From Streptomyces cinerochromogenes (GTDB lineage: Bacteria > Actinomycetota > Actinomycetes > Streptomycetales > Streptomycetaceae), in assembly GCF_014648635.1 (NCBI RefSeq), contig NZ_BMRM01000011.1, positions 248,001 through 312,000 of the forward strand: a stretch of 64,000 nt of DNA, written 5' to 3'. Under the pieces are notes generated by a model, which was not told the DNA's origin, made no database searches, and worked only from the letters and a program-made list of their open reading frames with translations. A program made the translations under genes and the position numbers. Positions 50,531 to 59,781 of this stretch are shown piece by piece. How positions within the stretch are numbered: position 1 is the first letter of the stretch; each line of letters begins with the position of its first letter.

Positions 50531-51907
50531 ATGCGGCACGCACGACGACGGGTCGTCCGGCGAGTGACACGGCTGGCGGCGGTCGGCGGACTCCTCCTGG
50601 GGGGCGCCATGGTCGCCCAGGCGGCCATGGCCAGCGAGACACCGCCCGCCTCCGCCAGACCGCTCGCCGCCAGGGACGACACGGGTGCCGCGCTGGTGGC
50701 GCGGCTCGGTACCGCCCGTACGGCGGGCAGCTGGATCGGCGCGGACGGGCGCCCGGTGGTGGCGGTGACCGACGCGACCGCGGCGCGGGAGGTGCGGCGG
50801 GCCGGGGCCGAGGCGAAGGTCGTCACGCACAGCATGGACGAGCTGAAGTCGGCGACGGCGACGCTGCGTTCGGCCCCCCGGGTGCCGGGCACGGCGTGGG
50901 CGGTGGACTACCGGACCAACCGGGTGGTGGTGCGGGCGGACCGCACGGTGTCCGCCGGTGACTGGTCCCGGCTGAGCCGGGTCGCCACGGGGATCGGTGG
51001 TTTCGTGCACATGGAGCGGACGAAGGGCACGTTCACCACACGGCTGAACGGCGCCCAGCCGATCCTGTCGACGGGCGGTCGCTGCTCGGCGGGGTTCAAC
51101 GTCACCAACGGGCAGTCGGAGTTCATCCTGACGGCCGGCCACTGCGGGCCGTCGGGGTCCGTCTGGTTCGCCGACAACCAGGGGAACCGGCAGCTCGGGA
51201 CGACGGTGAACAGCGCGTTCCCGGGCAGTGACTTCTCGCTCGTGCAGTACGACGGCGGCAAGGCGGGGGCGGGTGCCGACGTCGTCGCGGTCGGCGGCGG
51301 CAAGGGGGTGCGGATCACGGGGGCCGCCGACGCGGCGGTCGGGCAGCGGGTGTTCCGCAGCGGCAGCACCAGCGGTCTGCACGACGGCCAGGTCACCGCG
51401 CTGAACGCGACCGTCAACTACCCGGAGGGGACGGTCACCGGGCTCATCGAGACGAACGTGTGCGCCGAGCCGGGGGACAGCGGAGGGCCGCTGTTCTCCG
51501 AGGGTGTCGCGCTCGGTGTCACCTCCGGCGGGAACGGCGACTGCACGACGGGCGGGACGACGTTCTTCCAGCCGGTGACCAAGGCCCTGACGGCGCTCGG
51601 GGTCCGGCTGATCGTGTCGGCGCAGAACGCGGGCGGCGCCCCCGGCGGCACCCCCTCCCCCGCGCCGTCGGCGGCCGGGGCCCAGGGCGCGATGACCCCC
51701 AGCGCGGCCACGCCGGGCTCCTCCGCCCCGGTGACGGGCACGTCGGAGGGCAGCACCCTGCTGGCGCGGCTGACGGACACCCGGAACGTCGGGCCGGGGC
51801 TGCTGGTCATCGCGGGCAGTCTGATCGCGCTGGTCGCGACCCGGTACATCCGGGCCGAGCAGGACCGCAAGGCGTATCAGCGGCACTACTCGGCGACGTG
51901 GGGCTGA
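50531..51907 (+). CDS. Membrane-anchored S1 peptidase (streptogrisin-like)
   Basis: 458 residues from ATG 50531 (GGGAG six bases upstream). A signal peptide (RRVTRLAAVGGLLLGGAMVAQAAMA) is followed by an alpha-lytic-protease-like prodomain and a chymotrypsin-fold catalytic domain. His is in ILTAGHCG, Asp in GSDFSLVQY, Ser in EPGDSGGPLF. A Pro/Ser/Ala linker leads to a C-terminal membrane segment (GLLVIAGSLIALVATRYI) and a short cytoplasmic tail. The anchor distinguishes it from the freely secreted streptogrisins. A strong terminator follows. Confidence 0.9.
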   Translation: MRHARRRVVRRVTRLAAVGGLLLGGAMVAQAAMASETPPASARPLAARDDTGAALVARLGTARTAGSWIGADGRPVVAVTDATAAREVRRAGAEAKVVTHSMDELKSATATLRSAPRVPGTAWAVDYRTNRVVVRADRTVSAGDWSRLSRVATGIGGFVHMERTKGTFTTRLNGAQPILSTGGRCSAGFNVTNGQSEFILTAGHCGPSGSVWFADNQGNRQLGTTVNSAFPGSDFSLVQYDGGKAGAGADVVAVGGGKGVRITGAADAAVGQRVFRSGSTSGLHDGQVTALNATVNYPEGTVTGLIETNVCAEPGDSGGPLFSEGVALGVTSGGNGDCTTGGTTFFQPVTKALTALGVRLIVSAQNAGGAPGGTPSPAPSAAGAQGAMTPSAATPGSSAPVTGTSEGSTLLARLTDTRNVGPGLLVIAGSLIALVATRYIRAEQDRKAYQRHYSATWG

Positions 51908-51930
51908 CCGGACGGAGAGGGTACGACGAC

Positions 51931-51960
51931 AGGGGCACCCGTACACTCACGGGTGCCCCT
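51931..51960. terminator. Bidirectional terminator hairpin
   Basis: AGGGGCACCCGT (51931-51942), a six-base loop and ACGGGTGCCCCT (51949-51960) form a perfect 12-bp stem between the convergent protease and small-protein genes. Confidence 0.85.
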
Positions 51961-51982
51961 GGTGCGGTGTGCGCGGGGTCGG

Positions 51983-52156
51983 TCAGACCGCCCGGTGCGG
52001 GTGCGGGGCCGCGGCGGCCCACTCCATCACGAGGCGCTGGTACTGCGCGCGCTGCTCGGTGGTCAGTCTCCCGCCCGACCGGCGCCACAGGGCCCGGATC
52101 TCCTCGTTGACCTCCGCGGCCGATCGCTCGGAGACGGCTTCAACAGTGGTGGACAT
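51983..52156 (-). CDS. Small helical hypothetical protein
   Basis: 57 residues from ATG 52156 (alternatives at 52168 and 52240 lack a ribosome site too). MSTTVEAVSERSAAEVNEEIRALW and SGGRLTTEQRAQYQRLVMEWAAA are two amphipathic helices that look like a conserved small Streptomyces protein. Function unknown. Upstream, TGAGTAA (52193-52199) and TTACTCA (52230-52236) form an inverted repeat that may be regulatory. Confidence 0.6.
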   Translation of the reverse strand: MSTTVEAVSERSAAEVNEEIRALWRRSGGRLTTEQRAQYQRLVMEWAAAAPHPHRAV

Positions 52157-52261
52157 GGTGTGAAGCATATGCCGAGCGAGGTGAAGACGCTGTGAGTAAG
52201 TATCCGCAATCCGGGCATTCCGGACCGTGTTACTCATCACGTCAATGTGTCAACCGCGGGC

Positions 52262-52957
52262 TCAGGTACCCGGCTTGCGGCCGTACACGAAGACGTCGTC
52301 GCCGTTCCTGAGCAGGGACCAGTACTTCTTGGCGTCCTTGGTGGTCATGTTGACGCAGCCGTGCGAACCCGGCGGGTTCCACATGCTGAGGCCCACCGAG
52401 TGGAAGGCCTGGCCGCCGTCGAAGAACTGGCTGTACGGCATCGGCACGTCGTAGATGGTCGAACGGTGGTCGATGTCACGCCAGTAGATCTTCTTCAGGC
52501 CGGTGCGGGTCTCGTAGCCGTCGCGGCCGGTGCGCACCGGCACCGGGCCGTAGACGAGCCGGCTGCCGTCCTGGATCCAGCTGAGCTGGAGCGTGAGGTT
52601 CACGCAGGCGATCCGGCCCTTGTTCACCGGGCACTTGCCGTCCCTGTTCGGCTTGTTCCCGACGGCCTTCTGCTTGTTCATGAGATCCATCACACCCCAG
52701 GTGACGGGGCCCGCGTAGCCGATGCTCGGTGTGATGCCGTGCTTGTTCTGGAACGCCTGGACGGCCCGGCAGTCGGCGGCGGACTGCCTGCCGTCGACCG
52801 GCCGGCCCAGGAACTTCTCCACCTGCTTCTGGTACGGCCCCGTCCGCGTGGTGCAGCTCGCGGCCTGCGCCGGCGCCGCGGTCAGCGCGAGCGCGAGCGG
52901 CGCCACCAGCCCCGTGACGCCCAGCGCGACCACACCTCGTCTGCGTATTGCCCCCAT
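52262..52957 (-). CDS. L,D-transpeptidase (YkuD) with N-terminal peptidoglycan-binding region
   Basis: 231 residues from ATG 52957. A signal peptide (GVVALGVTGLVAPLALALTAAPAQA) precedes a Cys-containing PG-binding-like part (RPVDGRQSAADCRAVQAFQNKHGI). The YkuD domain carries the HSVGLSMWNPPGSHGCVNM motif, with catalytic Cys near residue 200 and the upstream His. It forms 3-3 peptidoglycan cross-links or attaches proteins outside the membrane. It stands alone with its own promoter. Confidence 0.9.
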   Translation of the reverse strand: MGAIRRRGVVALGVTGLVAPLALALTAAPAQAASCTTRTGPYQKQVEKFLGRPVDGRQSAADCRAVQAFQNKHGITPSIGYAGPVTWGVMDLMNKQKAVGNKPNRDGKCPVNKGRIACVNLTLQLSWIQDGSRLVYGPVPVRTGRDGYETRTGLKKIYWRDIDHRSTIYDVPMPYSQFFDGGQAFHSVGLSMWNPPGSHGCVNMTTKDAKKYWSLLRNGDDVFVYGRKPGT

Positions 52958-53134
52958 GGCGGCCTCTTCCCCTTCCCCTTTTTCCCGTTCGTTCGCCCGG
53001 GCCTCCCCGGTGCTCCCCAGCGCGATTCCCGCGGTCTGTGACTACTAGACCCGGCCGGGCGGTGCAGGGTTGTGGTTCCGGTCAGGCTGTGACGAAACGG
53101 TGAACTTCAGGCCGTACGGCACCCGGGACGGCAT

Positions 53135-54523
53135 TCAGGCCGCAGCGCATTCCCGGAGCAGGTCGACCGCCCGGGTCAGCGTGTCCGGTGTCGCCGTGAA
53201 CGGCAGGCGCAGCAGTCGCGTCAGGGTGGCGCCGTCGGCGGAGAAGCGGGGTCCGGGGGTGAGCGCGAGGCCGCGTGCGGCGGCGCGGACGGCGAGGTCG
53301 GTGGCGTGCGGGCCGCTCTCGCCCAGGTGCAGCCAGAGGGTCAGCCCGCCCGCCGGGACGGTGTACGTCCAGCCGGTACCGGCGAGCAGCGCGGCGAGGT
53401 GGTCGCGCTGGGCGCGCAGCCGGGCGCGCCGGTCGGCGAGCAGGGCGGCGAGCGGTGCGCCGAGGAGTTCGGCGGCGATGAGCTGTTCCAGGGGCGGCGG
53501 CGCGAGCTGGGCCTGGAGGGGGTTGCGCAGCAGCCGGCGTACGAGGTCCTCGGTGCCGCGTATCCAGCCGACCCGGAGGCCGCTCCACAGGGTCTTGCTC
53601 GCGGAGCCGATCTGGATCACCCGGGCCCCGGCGAGGTGCGGTTCCCCGCCGGGCGGTGTGCGCAGGTCCAGGTCGCGCATGGTCTCGTCGGCGAGGACGG
53701 TGAGGTGGTGGCGGTCGGCGAGCGCGGCCAGACTCCGGCGGGCGGCCGCGGACATGTGGGCACCGGTGGGGTTGTGGAAGTCGGGGACCAGGTAGGCGAG
53801 TCGGGGGCGGTGCCGGCGTACGGCGGTGGTGAGCTGGTCGGTGTCCCAGCCGTCCCGGGCCGAGACCGGGACCGGCAGCAGGCGGGCCCGGCGGGCGCGC
53901 AGCACGGCGAGGGCGCCCGGGTAGGCGGGGTTCTCCACCATCACGGGTGCCCTGCGGTCGGTGTGCAGGTGGTCGAGGAGCAGGGTGAGGGCGGCCTGGG
54001 CACCGGCGGTGACCAGGATCTGTTCGGGCCGGGTGGCGAGGCCGGCGCGGGTGTAGCGGTCCGCGATCAGCGCGCGCAGCCGGGGCAGGCCGGCCGTGGC
54101 GACTCCGGAGTCGAGGAGCAGGGGTGCGCTGAGTTCGGCGGCGCGGGCGAGTGCGGCGCGGTAGGCCCGGTGGGGCGCCGCGGTCACCGCGAGGGTGAGG
54201 TCCAGGTCGGCGTCGGGGGCGCCGCCCCGGTCGAGGGACCAGGGGGTGGTGCGCTCGGTGAGGCGGGCGGGCAGGCGTACGGCGCTGCCGCTGCCGTGCC
54301 GGGTGCGCAGCCAGCCGTCGGCGCGCAGCAGGCCGAGCGCGGCGACCACCGTGCCGCGGCTCAGGCGCAGGGTGCGGGCCAGTTCCCGTTCCGAGGGCAG
54401 CCGGGTGCCGGCCGGGAGCCGGCCGTCGATCACGGCGTCGCGTACCGCGGCGGCGAGGGCGCGAGCCAGCGGTCCGGACCGGGTGCGCCAGTCGCCGAGC
54501 GCGGCGACGAATCCTGTGTCCAC
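53135..54523 (-). CDS. MocR-type GntR/aminotransferase transcriptional regulator
   Basis: 462 residues from GTG 54523. The N-terminal GntR winged helix (LARALAAAVRDAVIDGRLPAGTRLPSERELARTLRLSRGTVVAALGLL) is joined to a class I aminotransferase domain with the PLP lysine in IQIGSASKTLWSGLRVGW and the NPTGAHM turn. MocR proteins use PLP or PLP-amine adducts as effectors and control PLP- or amine-related genes. It is divergent from a PLP-dependent decarboxylase, and a perfect inverted repeat lies between them. Confidence 0.9.
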   Translation of the reverse strand: MDTGFVAALGDWRTRSGPLARALAAAVRDAVIDGRLPAGTRLPSERELARTLRLSRGTVVAALGLLRADGWLRTRHGSGSAVRLPARLTERTTPWSLDRGGAPDADLDLTLAVTAAPHRAYRAALARAAELSAPLLLDSGVATAGLPRLRALIADRYTRAGLATRPEQILVTAGAQAALTLLLDHLHTDRRAPVMVENPAYPGALAVLRARRARLLPVPVSARDGWDTDQLTTAVRRHRPRLAYLVPDFHNPTGAHMSAAARRSLAALADRHHLTVLADETMRDLDLRTPPGGEPHLAGARVIQIGSASKTLWSGLRVGWIRGTEDLVRRLLRNPLQAQLAPPPLEQLIAAELLGAPLAALLADRRARLRAQRDHLAALLAGTGWTYTVPAGGLTLWLHLGESGPHATDLAVRAAARGLALTPGPRFSADGATLTRLLRLPFTATPDTLTRAVDLLRECAAA

Positions 54524-54536
54524 CGGCCCATTTTCG

Positions 54537-54564
54537 CTGGTCCAGTTCGGGCGAAGTGGACCAG
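54537..54564. promoter_or_regulatory. MocR operator between the divergent genes
   Basis: CTGGTCCA (54537-54544), 12 bp, then TGGACCAG (54557-54564): a perfect 8-bp inverted repeat. It lies in the 76-bp gap between the GTG start of MocR and the ATG of the decarboxylase, so binding could control both. Its GGTCCA/TGGACC half-sites resemble known MocR boxes. Confidence 0.7.
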
Positions 54565-54599
54565 GTGCCCGGCGGTCGCACCGGTCTACGCTGCGGCGC

Positions 54600-55988
54600 A
54601 TGCACCGCATGCTCGCCGGTGATCTCTCCCGGCTCCCCGAACTGCTGCAGGCCGCTCGTGATCTCGCCGCCCGGGAGGTGACGGGGCTGGCCGAGCGGCC
54701 GGTCGCCGCGCCCGGGCCGGTGCCCGGACGGGACCCTCTTCCGGAGGGGGGTGCGGGCGGCGACGGCGCGCTCGCCCGGTTCGCCGAGCGGTGGGCGCCC
54801 GGCTTCTCCGGCTCCGCCGGTCCGCGCTACCTCGGCTTCGTCACCGGCGGTGCGACGCCCGCGGCCGTCGCCGGGGACTGGCTGACGTCCGCGTTCGACC
54901 AGAACCTGTCCGGGGCGGGCGGGTCCTGGGCGCAGGAGCTGGAGCGGGAGACGCTGGCGTGGCTGCGGGAGCTGTTCGGGCTGGGCGAGGCGCACAGCGG
55001 GGCGTTCGTGACGGGCGCGACCATGTCGAACACGGTCGGTCTGGCGATCGGCCGGGAGTGGGCCGGTGAGCGGCTGGGCGTGGACGTCTCCCGGGCGGGC
55101 GCCGCCGCGCTGGGCCCTGTCGACGTGCTCTCGGGCAGCCCCCACTCCAGCATCACCAAGGCGATGTCCGTGCTGGGCCTGGGCCGGGACCGGCTGTGGA
55201 AGGTGCCGCTGCTGCCCGGCGACCGGGAGGCCGTCGACGTGACCGCGCTGGAGGCGGCGCTGGCCGAGCGGGCGGGCCGGCCGGTGATCGTGGTCGCGAA
55301 CGCGGGCACCGTCAACACCGTCGACTTCGACGATCTGCGGGCGATCGCGGCGCTGAGGCAGCGGTACGACTTCTGGCTGCACGTGGACGCGGCGTTCGGT
55401 GCCTTCGCGGCGCTGTCCCCGGAGCACGCCGCGCTGGTCGACGGGCTGGACGCGGCCGACTCGGTCTGCGTGGACCTGCACAAGTGGCTCAACGTCCCCT
55501 ATGACGCGGCCGTCCAGTTCACCCGGCGGCGCGATCTGCAGGTGGCGGTCTTCCACAACGCCTCCCCGTATCTGGGCCTGCCCGGGGGCGAGCCGGAGTT
55601 CCTGCATCTGACCCCGGAGAACTCGCGTCGGCTGCGGGCCCTGCCGGCCTGGTTCTCGCTGGTGGCGTACGGGCGGTCCGGGCACCGGGAGATCGTGGAA
55701 CGCAACGTGATCCTGGCCCGCCGGCTCGGCGCGGGCATCGACGAGCTGCCGGGCCTGCGCCTGCTGGCCCCGGTCCGGCTCAACGTGGTCTGCTTCACCC
55801 TCGCCGCGGACCCCTCGCGGGAACGGGTGGCGGCGCTGGCCCGGGAGGTCGCCGCGTCCGGCGAGGCGTATGTGACCCCGACGGTGTTCGGCGGGGTGCC
55901 CGGGCTGCGTGCGGCGTTCAGCAACTGGCGCACCACCGAGGCCGACACCGAGCGGGTGCTGCGGGTGCTGGCGGCGGCCTCGGGCTGA
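54600..55988 (+). CDS. PLP-dependent group II decarboxylase-like enzyme
   Basis: 462 residues from ATG 54600. The group II (aromatic-L-amino-acid/glutamate decarboxylase) fold is shown by FSGSAGPRYLGFVTGGATPAAV, DQNLSGAGGSWAQELERETLAWL, GAFVTGATMSNTVGLAIGRE and the PLP lysine motif VCVDLHKWLNVPYD. The His-x-Asp-Ala motif is WLHVDAAFGAF. It would decarboxylate or otherwise transform an amino acid; the substrate is unknown. Controlled probably by the divergent MocR protein through the shared operator. Confidence 0.9.
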   Translation: MHRMLAGDLSRLPELLQAARDLAAREVTGLAERPVAAPGPVPGRDPLPEGGAGGDGALARFAERWAPGFSGSAGPRYLGFVTGGATPAAVAGDWLTSAFDQNLSGAGGSWAQELERETLAWLRELFGLGEAHSGAFVTGATMSNTVGLAIGREWAGERLGVDVSRAGAAALGPVDVLSGSPHSSITKAMSVLGLGRDRLWKVPLLPGDREAVDVTALEAALAERAGRPVIVVANAGTVNTVDFDDLRAIAALRQRYDFWLHVDAAFGAFAALSPEHAALVDGLDAADSVCVDLHKWLNVPYDAAVQFTRRRDLQVAVFHNASPYLGLPGGEPEFLHLTPENSRRLRALPAWFSLVAYGRSGHREIVERNVILARRLGAGIDELPGLRLLAPVRLNVVCFTLAADPSRERVAALAREVAASGEAYVTPTVFGGVPGLRAAFSNWRTTEADTERVLRVLAAASG

Positions 55989-56086
55989 GCCCGGTCAGAG
56001 CGCCGATCTCACGCCGGTCAGGAGCGCCGTCCGCGCGCCGGCCAGGACGTCGTACGGGCCGTGCGGAAGGCCGGTGCCTACGGCGG

Positions 56087-56875
56087 TCAGGAGCGTCGGA
56101 CCGCCGCGTGGAAGCCGGTGTTGACGGCGGTGAGGCCGCCGTCGACCACGAGGGTGGTGCCGGTGATCCAGGCCGCGTCGCGGGAGGCGAGGAAGGCGAC
56201 CGCGGCGGCGATGTCCTCGGGTTCGCCGACCCGGCCGAGCGGGTACAGGGCGCGGACGGCGTCGAGGTCGTCCTCGCGCCCTTCCCAGGCCGAGGTGCGG
56301 ACCGTGCCCGGCACCACGAGGTTGACCCGGACGCCCCGGGCCGCCGCGTGCCCGGCGAGGGTGCGGGTGAGGGACGCGAGGCCGGCCTTGGCGGCGCTGT
56401 AGGCGTGGTTGCCGAAGTCCTGCACGCCGTTGACGGAGCCGATGCTCACGATCGCCCCGCGGCCGGAGGCGGCGAGGTGGGGCAGCGCGGCCCGGCAGCA
56501 GCGGTGGGCGCCGGTGAGGGTGATGTCGAGGTCACGGGCCCAGGAGTCGTCGGGGTCCTCCTCGTAACGCGGGACGTCCGGGGTGCAGTGGGCGGCGCAG
56601 TTGACCAGCACGTCGAGGGAGCCGAACACGGTGACAGCGCGGTCGACGGCCGCCTCGACGGCGGTGCGGTCGGCCACGTCGCAGGGATACGCCTCGGCGG
56701 TGCGGCCCTCCCGGCGCAGCGCGGCGGCGGTCCGCTCCGCCTCGGGCAGGTCCCGGTCGGTGACCAGCACCCGGCCGCCCTCCTCGGCGATGCGCCGGGC
56801 GACGGCCGCGCCGATGCCGCGGCCGCCGCCCGTGACGAGAACTCCGTGTCCTGCGAAGCGCGTCGGATCAGTCAT
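56087..56875 (-). CDS. SDR family oxidoreductase
   Basis: 262 residues from ATG 56875. Classical SDR motifs: cofactor loop VLVTGGGRGIGAAVARRI, LDVLVNCAAHC, and active-site SIGSVNGVQDFGNHAYSAAKAGLASL (Ser...Tyr-x3-Lys), with VVPGTVRTSA. It is an NAD(P)-dependent dehydrogenase of unknown substrate. It lies downstream of a second SDR in the same direction. Confidence 0.9.
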   Translation of the reverse strand: MTDPTRFAGHGVLVTGGGRGIGAAVARRIAEEGGRVLVTDRDLPEAERTAAALRREGRTAEAYPCDVADRTAVEAAVDRAVTVFGSLDVLVNCAAHCTPDVPRYEEDPDDSWARDLDITLTGAHRCCRAALPHLAASGRGAIVSIGSVNGVQDFGNHAYSAAKAGLASLTRTLAGHAAARGVRVNLVVPGTVRTSAWEGREDDLDAVRALYPLGRVGEPEDIAAAVAFLASRDAAWITGTTLVVDGGLTAVNTGFHAAVRRS

Positions 56876-56927
56876 GGGCCGACGGTACGGCTCCCCGGGC
56901 CCGGTTTCACCGGTACGGCGCCGGGTT

Positions 56928-57842
56928 TCACCGGTAGCCGGTGACGTCCGCCGGCCTGCCCGCGTCCTGCACCTCGACCAGGTACCGCCAGGCGTCCGGC
57001 CGGCTGCCGTCGAGGTCGGTGAAGCCGTACACCCGCGCCAGACCGCCGCTGGAGAGGGACTGCCCGTTGAACCGGGACACCTCCGGGTCGGCGGCCAGGG
57101 CGGCGACGGCCCGGCCGGTGAAGCGGGGGGTCTCGGAGACGGCGAAGTGGGGTTCGCGTTCCAGGGCGTCGCGCCAGTTCTCCTCGCGGACGCCGAACGC
57201 CTCGAGCATGATCTCCGAGCGCATCCAGCCCGGGGTCAGCGCCACGGCCGTCGCACCGCGCGGGCCGAGTTCGTGGCCGAGGGCGAAGGCCATGCGCAGG
57301 ACGGACGCCTTGGCGAGGTCGTAGAAGAAGTTCACGCGGTAGGTGTCGCGGTTGTAGTCGGCGGTGCCGTCGGTGACCTCCACGACCAGCCCGCCGGGGT
57401 GGCGCAGCAGCAGCGGCAGGGCGTAGTGGCTGGTGACGGCGTGGGTCTCGACCGCGAGGCGCAGGAGCCGGAGCCCGTTGTCGAGGTCGTGCTCCCACAC
57501 GGGGGTGTCCCACGCGAAGAGCTTCTCGCCGCCCCAGATGTCGTTGACGAGGACGTCGAGGCGGCCCTGCTCGTCCGCGATGCGGTCCACCAGGTCGCGT
57601 ACGGCGGTCTTGTCCAGGTGGTCGGCGGGTACGGCGACGCCCTGTCCGCCGGCCGCGGTGACGAGGTCGGCGGTGTCCTCGACGGTCTCCGGGCGGTCGT
57701 ACTCGGAGCGGCGGGCGCGGGTGCTGCGGCCGGTGACGTAGACGGTGGCGCCGGCCGCGCCGAGTTCCACGGCGATGCCCCGGCCCGCGCCCCGGGTCGC
57801 CCCGGCGACCAGCGCCACTTTGCCTTCCAGCGGTCCTGACAT
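56928..57842 (-). CDS. SDR family oxidoreductase (DHRS1-like)
   Basis: 304 residues from ATG 57842. Cofactor loop VALVAGATRGAGRGIAVELG and the NNAG-equivalent LDVLVNDIWGG are present. The active site is EVTDGTADYNRDTYRVNFFYDLAKASVLRM, where the Tyr-x3-Lys motif is YDLAK. The longer C-terminus with LTPGWMRSEIMLE and FTGRAVAALAADPEV is typical of the DHRS1-like group. NAD(P)-dependent; the substrate is unknown. It probably shares a transcript with the SDR downstream (52-bp gap). Confidence 0.9.
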   Translation of the reverse strand: MSGPLEGKVALVAGATRGAGRGIAVELGAAGATVYVTGRSTRARRSEYDRPETVEDTADLVTAAGGQGVAVPADHLDKTAVRDLVDRIADEQGRLDVLVNDIWGGEKLFAWDTPVWEHDLDNGLRLLRLAVETHAVTSHYALPLLLRHPGGLVVEVTDGTADYNRDTYRVNFFYDLAKASVLRMAFALGHELGPRGATAVALTPGWMRSEIMLEAFGVREENWRDALEREPHFAVSETPRFTGRAVAALAADPEVSRFNGQSLSSGGLARVYGFTDLDGSRPDAWRYLVEVQDAGRPADVTGYR

Positions 57843-57935
57843 GTCCGGCCTCCCGTGCGGTGCGATGTGCTGTCGTACACCACTGTCACCGGGAAGCCGG
57901 ACATCCTCTGTCGGCTTTTGCCGCGGCCTCGGGGC

Positions 57936-58565
57936 TCAGTGCCCGCGGGCGATCCACTCCTCCAGGTGGGGGGCCTCGGCGCCGATGGTGGTGGCGTCCC
58001 CGTGCCCGGTGAGGACCTTGGTCTCCGGGGGGAGGGTGAGGAGGCGGTCGCGGATGGATTCGATGATCGTCGGGAAGTGGGAGTAGGAGCGTCCGGTGGC
58101 GCCGGGGCCGCCCTGGAAGAGGGTGTCGCCCGTGAAGACGGTGCCGAGGCCGGGGTCGTACAGGCAGACGGCGCCCGGGGCGTGGCCCGGGGTGTGCAGG
58201 ACGGTGAGGTCGGCGCCGGCGGCCTCGATGACCTGTCCGTCGAGCAGGTGCCGGTCGGGGTCGCGGTGGGGGTGGGTCTGCTTCCACAGCGGCAGGTCGT
58301 CGGGGTGCAGCCAGATGGTGGCACCGGTGAGGTCGGCGAGCCGGGGTGCGGCGTTGACGTGGTCGTTGTGGGCGTGGGTGCAGACGATGGCGGTCAGGCG
58401 CCGGCCGGCGACGGCGCGGGCGATGGCCTCGGCGTCGTGGGCGGCGTCGATGACGATCGCCTCCCGCTCGTCGCCGACGATCCACACGTTGTTCTCGACG
58501 TCCCAGGTGCCGCCGTCGAGGGTGAACTGCCCGGAGGTGACGAGGCGTTCGATGCGTACGGTCAT
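57936..58565 (-). CDS. MBL-fold hydrolase of the mycothiol formaldehyde pathway
   Basis: 209 residues from ATG 58565, which overlaps the mscR stop by one base (TGATG). Zinc ligands are seen in CTHAHNDHVN (HxHxDH), HTPGHAPG and FTGDTLF, with LTGHGDATTIG at the end. The MBL gene directly after mscR is thought to hydrolyse S-formylmycothiol to formate and mycothiol. That role is taken from the conserved pairing. Confidence 0.88.
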   Translation of the reverse strand: MTVRIERLVTSGQFTLDGGTWDVENNVWIVGDEREAIVIDAAHDAEAIARAVAGRRLTAIVCTHAHNDHVNAAPRLADLTGATIWLHPDDLPLWKQTHPHRDPDRHLLDGQVIEAAGADLTVLHTPGHAPGAVCLYDPGLGTVFTGDTLFQGGPGATGRSYSHFPTIIESIRDRLLTLPPETKVLTGHGDATTIGAEAPHLEEWIARGH

Positions 58566-59653
58566 CAGAGCACCACCACCGAACGCAGTACGTCGCCGTG
58601 GTGCATCCGCTCGAACGCCTGCTCCACCTCGTCGAGTCGGACGGTCTCGGTGACGAACGCGTCGAGCGGCAGGCGGCCTTGCAGGTGGAGGTCGATCAGC
58701 ATGGGGAAGTCCCGGGTGGGCAGGCAGTCGCCGTACCAGCTGGACTTCAGGGCGCCGCCGCGGCCGAACACGTCCAGCAGGGGCAGTTCGAGCTTCATCT
58801 CGGGGGTGGGGACGCCGACGAGGACGACGGTGCCGGCGAGGTCGCGGGCGTAGAACGCCTGCCGGTACGTCTCCGGACGGCCGACGGCCTCGATGACGAC
58901 GTCGGCGCCGAAGCCGCCGGTCAGCTCGCGGATCGCCTCGACCGGGTCGGTCTCCTTGGAGTTGACCGTGTGGGTGGCGCCCAGCGTGCGGGCCTTGTCC
59001 AGCTTGCGGTCGTCGATGTCCACGGCGATGATCTTCGCCGCGCCGGCCAGGTTCGACCCGGCGATCGCCGCGCCGCCGACTCCGCCGCAGCCGATGACGG
59101 CGACCGAGTCGCCGCGGCCGACACCGCCGGTGTTGATCGCGGCGCCGATGCCGGCCATCACCCCGCAGCCGAGGAGGCCCGCGACCGCCGGGGAGACGGC
59201 CGGGTCGACCTTGGTGCACTGGCCGGCCGCGACGAGCGTCTTCTCGGCGAAGGCGCCGATCCCCAGCGCCGGGGACAGCTCCTGGCCGGTGGCGGCGAGG
59301 GTCATCTTCTGCCGCGCGTTGTGGGTGTTGAAGCAGTACCAGGGCCGGCCGCGCAGACAGGCCCGGCACTGCCCGCACACCGCACGCCAGTTGAGGATCA
59401 CGAAGTCACCGGGGGCGACGTCGGTGACGCCCTCGCCGACGGACTCCACGACTCCGGCGGCCTCGTGGCCGAGCAGGAAGGGGAAGTCGTCCGAGATTCC
59501 GCCCTGTTTGTAGTGCAGATCGGTGTGACAGACCCCGCAGGCCTGGACACGTACGACGGCTTCGCCGGGCCCCGGGTCCGGCACCACGATCGTCTCGACC
59601 CGTACGGGCTCGTCCTTGCCCGGTGCGATCACGCCGCGCACTTCCTGCGCCAT
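58565..59653 (-). CDS. mscR: S-(hydroxymethyl)mycothiol dehydrogenase
   Basis: 362 residues from ATG 59653. A zinc-dependent medium-chain alcohol dehydrogenase: catalytic zinc CGVCHTDLHYKQGG and GHEAAGVVE, structural zinc cysteines in CGQCRACLRGRPWYC, and NAD-binding VAVIGCGGVGGAAI followed by VDIDDRKLDKA. The NTHNARQKMT stretch is typical of mycothiol-dependent formaldehyde dehydrogenases (MscR/AdhE2). It oxidises the formaldehyde-mycothiol adduct with NAD+; the coupled MBL hydrolase completes formate release. Confidence 0.93.
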   Translation of the reverse strand: MAQEVRGVIAPGKDEPVRVETIVVPDPGPGEAVVRVQACGVCHTDLHYKQGGISDDFPFLLGHEAAGVVESVGEGVTDVAPGDFVILNWRAVCGQCRACLRGRPWYCFNTHNARQKMTLAATGQELSPALGIGAFAEKTLVAAGQCTKVDPAVSPAVAGLLGCGVMAGIGAAINTGGVGRGDSVAVIGCGGVGGAAIAGSNLAGAAKIIAVDIDDRKLDKARTLGATHTVNSKETDPVEAIRELTGGFGADVVIEAVGRPETYRQAFYARDLAGTVVLVGVPTPEMKLELPLLDVFGRGGALKSSWYGDCLPTRDFPMLIDLHLQGRLPLDAFVTETVRLDEVEQAFERMHHGDVLRSVVVL

Positions 59654-59781
59654 CGTCTGGTCCCTTCCTTCGGTTGCCTTCCGGGCCGACCCTACGCGCC
59701 GGCGGTCGGTGGCGGGACGGACCACGAGGATGATCGTGGATCTTTCCGCCAGGGGACGCCGGCACCGCCCGCGCACAGCGC

